Part shown: piece by piece, positions 37,881 through 39,799 of the stretch | Layout of the letters: each line of letters begins with the position of its first letter | How positions within the stretch are numbered: position 1 is the first letter of the stretch | Assembly: GCF_000300995.1 (NCBI RefSeq) | Contig: NZ_AMRJ01000030.1 | Location: forward strand, 1-39,799 | DNA from: Alcanivorax hongdengensis A-11-3 | Lineage (GTDB): Bacteria; Pseudomonadota; Gammaproteobacteria; Pseudomonadales; Alcanivoracaceae | DNA length: 39,799 bases | Reading direction: 5' to 3' | Notes under the pieces: generated by a model | Told to the model about the DNA's origin: nothing | Database searches by the model: none | The model's input: the letters and a program-made list of their open reading frames with translations, nothing else | Made by a program: the position numbers and the translations under genes

Positions 37881-38084
37881 ATGGCACGGTCCAAACAAGA
37901 GACGTTGTCATTTAGAACAACTTCTGAAATCAAGCAGCTTTTGAAGGTAGCTGCCGAACATGAGCATAGATCGCAAGCATCCATGGTCGAGGTTCTAATA
38001 TTGGAATATGCCAAACAAAATAACTTGCTGTCTAAGAGTCAGGATGAAACGAACTCCAGAATCTATAGAAGCAACGATATATAA
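37881..38084 (+). CDS. Ribbon-helix-helix (CopG/Arc-like) DNA-binding protein
   Basis: The 67-residue protein starts at ATG 37881 behind GAGGTG. ETLSFRTTSEIKQLLKVAAE fits the short beta-strand plus first helix of ribbon-helix-helix regulators. EHRSQASMVEVLILEYAKQN fits the second helix, with the usual S-x-A-S/M turn. Proteins of this size are antitoxins or autoregulators; no toxin-sized gene follows. The next gene is an AAA ATPase 38 bases downstream, so I infer it controls that operon through the palindrome at 37842-37858. The sequence is AT-rich compared with the core. Confidence 0.85.
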   Translation: MARSKQETLSFRTTSEIKQLLKVAAEHEHRSQASMVEVLILEYAKQNNLLSKSQDETNSRIYRSNDI

Positions 38085-38122
38085 TAACAAATGGCGTGAG
38101 CTCAAACTTCGGGGAAACAGCT

Positions 38123-39106
38123 ATGGCTAACGGGAAAGTTCTTCGACAATTAATTAAGGCTGGAGCCAGTGGTGACACTGACGAATTCCGTCGTGCGTCT
38201 GAGGCTGTAATTAGAGATGAACGCCAGAAGCAGCATCACTTACTGGCTAATGATCTCGAACAAATTTTGTATGGCGAACATCTAAAACCCGCAAAGCGTA
38301 ACGGCCGTAACATTTTACCCATTCCCCCTGTTGATAAAGAACGAGGCTTGCCCTTGTTAGATATTCGGCAGGCTCAACGATCTATTGAAGAAATAATTTT
38401 ACCTTCAACTAGCCTGGCGTCGGTCGAGGAGTTGCTCGAAGAACATCGTCGAGCCGACGTACTTAGAAGTTACGGGATGAAACCATCGGGAAAGGTTATT
38501 TTTCACGGCCCGCCTGGCTGCGGAAAAACACTTGCAGCAGAGGTTATTGCTTTTGAGCTTGATCTGCCACTTGCGATTGTCCGACTAGACGCTCTGGTCT
38601 CCTCTTTTTTAGGCGAAACCGCTGCGAATCTTCGTAAGGTTTTTGAATTTATTGCAGAGCAGCCGATGGTGGTCTTGTTCGATGAGTTTGACGCAATAGG
38701 CAAGGAACGTTCAGATTCTGGAGAACATGGTGAGTTACGTCGAGTAGTCAATGCTGTGCTACAGATGATGGACGCCTATGTGGGCAAGAGTTTGATCCTA
38801 GCAGCAACAAATCACGAGCAAATTCTAGACAGTGCAATTTGGCGGCGCTTCGATGAAACAATAGATTTTCCACTACCAAATGTTGAGCAAGTACAACAAA
38901 TTCTATCGCTTAAATTGCGAGGGGTACGAAGGCAATTCGAGATCGATGAAAAGCCCGTGCTTAACCTGTTTGAAAAGCGCAGTGGTGCTGACATCGAGCG
39001 CATTATTCGTCGAGCGGTGAAACGTATGATTCTCCGAGGGCAAGAGTTTCTGACTATGAAAGATTTGAAGCAGGCCTCCTTGAAGGAAAATTATAATAAA
39101 ATTTAA
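38123..39106 (+). CDS. AAA-family ATPase, IetA-like
   Basis: This is a cytoplasmic AAA ATPase. I start at ATG 38123 (MANGKVLRQLIKAG) behind GGGGA, giving 327 residues; a GTG nine codons upstream lacks a ribosome site. Walker A is GPPGCGKT near residue 134. Walker B is MVVLFDEFDAIGKER near 190. The sensor-1 Asn is in LILAATNHEQ near 232, and the arginine finger in DSAIWRRFDETIDFPLP near 245. The N-terminal ~110 residues are a helical substrate or partner domain. The gene is followed after 17 bases by an S8-protease-like N-terminus. An AAA ATPase plus subtilisin-like protease is the composition of the IetAS antiphage system; the assignment rests on this pairing. Confidence 0.9.
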   Translation: MANGKVLRQLIKAGASGDTDEFRRASEAVIRDERQKQHHLLANDLEQILYGEHLKPAKRNGRNILPIPPVDKERGLPLLDIRQAQRSIEEIILPSTSLASVEELLEEHRRADVLRSYGMKPSGKVIFHGPPGCGKTLAAEVIAFELDLPLAIVRLDALVSSFLGETAANLRKVFEFIAEQPMVVLFDEFDAIGKERSDSGEHGELRRVVNAVLQMMDAYVGKSLILAATNHEQILDSAIWRRFDETIDFPLPNVEQVQQILSLKLRGVRRQFEIDEKPVLNLFEKRSGADIERIIRRAVKRMILRGQEFLTMKDLKQASLKENYNKI

Positions 39107-39123
39107 AAGGGATTTTATGACTT

Positions 39124-39792
39124 ATGGCTGGTGAATTTGAGCATCTTAGCATTGAGAAAGAGCCTTTCCATAACCCAAGAAGATCTGGTCGTCCTCCGAG
39201 ATTTGCCAAGCGTAGTGATTTACGAGGGCATGGTCAAAGGTTATCTGGTGCACTCTCTGCCACTACAAAAACAATCAAAGGTCAGATAGCGTCGCGCCCA
39301 GATGCATATATTTTAAAATTGAAATATGAAGACGCCTTGTCTTTCGACAAACTTGGAGTACATGGCGTAGAGTTTATTAGCCAAGAGGATAACCAAGTTT
39401 GTGTTGTATTTACCTCGGAGCAAGGGTTGGCTATTTTTTCAGATCACCTGGCAAAATTGGGCATTGATGATAATGAAATAACAGCTAGACAGCTTTTAGA
39501 GGCCATTACTGGAATTGAAGCATGGGGCGCTGAAGACAGAAAAAGTTGGGCGGTCAGGCAATATGGATTTCCAGCGGTTGATTTTTTTACGTTAGATATA
39601 GAGTTATGGCCACTAGAAGTCAGCGGAAGCCCTAAGCGCAAAGAAATCATAGCCGCGTTCGAGCAATGGCTAGTGCGAAATGGAATTAAAAAGAAAGATT
39701 CCGTGAACTTAGACAGTTTGCTTATGTACCGGGTGGATCTTGACCGGGAAGGTGCAGAAAAGCTGCTCAATGAATCGCCACCAGTTTACTAG
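39124..39792 (+). CDS. N-terminal part of an S8 (subtilisin-like) protease, IetS-like, ends early
   Basis: The frame encodes 222 residues from ATG 39124, with AAAGGGA about 12 bases upstream. It opens with a Pro/Arg-rich stretch (PRRSGRPPRFAKR). An alpha/beta region follows, including VCVVFTSEQGLAIFSDHLAKLG near 100, then LDIELWPLEVSG near 158, and ends RVDLDREGAEKLLNESPPVY. These features recall the N-terminal region preceding the catalytic domain in S8 peptidases encoded beside AAA ATPases (from memory). In such proteins a short DLPP-type linker and the Asp/His/Ser catalytic domain follow. Here TAG at 39790-39792 stops the frame just there, seven bases from the window end. It may be a truncated, split or frameshifted gene, or a separate small protein. 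Confidence 0.65.
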   Translation: MAGEFEHLSIEKEPFHNPRRSGRPPRFAKRSDLRGHGQRLSGALSATTKTIKGQIASRPDAYILKLKYEDALSFDKLGVHGVEFISQEDNQVCVVFTSEQGLAIFSDHLAKLGIDDNEITARQLLEAITGIEAWGAEDRKSWAVRQYGFPAVDFFTLDIELWPLEVSGSPKRKEIIAAFEQWLVRNGIKKKDSVNLDSLLMYRVDLDREGAEKLLNESPPVY

Positions 39793-39799
39793 ACACCTT

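Overview
The window looks like chromosome from a marine oil-degrading gammaproteobacterium of the Alcanivorax group. The strongest clue is the wax ester synthase at 24807-26183. I recognise it from memory as very close to AtfA1 of Alcanivorax borkumensis. The mnmG-rsmG-parA-parB and atpIBEFHAGDC gene orders are also the usual gammaproteobacterial origin-proximal arrangement. Coding DNA from about 1.9 to 37.5 kb is GC-rich; both ends are visibly AT-rich and look acquired.

Layout. 1-1.4 kb: AT-rich DNA with one unrecognised membrane-anchored protein gene. 1.4-1.95 kb: a junction with a short-chain dehydrogenase relic, a doublet of a 14-bp motif and a REP element. 1.95-5.15 kb: glmU-glmS (UDP-GlcNAc synthesis). 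5.2-12.5 kb: the complete nine-gene F1Fo ATP synthase operon, with a clear sigma-70 promoter and a structured leader. 12.6-17.0 kb: mnmG-rsmG-parA-parB, also with a clear promoter. All of these genes lie on the minus strand. 17.3-27.5 kb, mostly plus strand: a CvrA/NhaP2 antiporter, an SDR, a 604-aa acyl-CoA dehydrogenase, a small unknown DNA-binding-like protein (minus), isocitrate lyase aceA (minus), wax ester synthase atfA1, a YeaD-type epimerase and a cold-shock protein. 27.6-28.9 kb: a REP-associated tyrosine transposase (RAYT), a perfect inverted REP pair and a YgjP-type zinc peptidase. 29.0-33.2 kb: an RND efflux pump and its adaptor without an outer-membrane channel. 33.3-37.4 kb: a fatty acyl-CoA ligase, a predicted outer-membrane barrel protein and fumC. 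37.6-39.8 kb: an AT-rich island with a ribbon-helix-helix regulator behind a perfect 17-bp palindrome, an AAA ATPase, and what looks like the N-terminal half of a subtilisin-like (S8) protease. The last two match the composition of the IetAS antiphage system.

How the genes fit together. The core encodes housekeeping functions: energy, chromosome segregation, tRNA and rRNA modification, and envelope precursors. It sits next to a lipid block suited to life on alkanes: acyl-CoA ligase and acyl-CoA dehydrogenase for activation and beta-oxidation, isocitrate lyase for the glyoxylate shunt, fumarase for the TCA cycle, and wax ester synthase for carbon storage. At least two REP families are scattered between genes, and one RAYT that could mobilise them is present. 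The most unusual material is at the edges: the possible IetAS-like defence locus, whose protease frame stops just before its expected catalytic domain, and the orphan gene at the left end.
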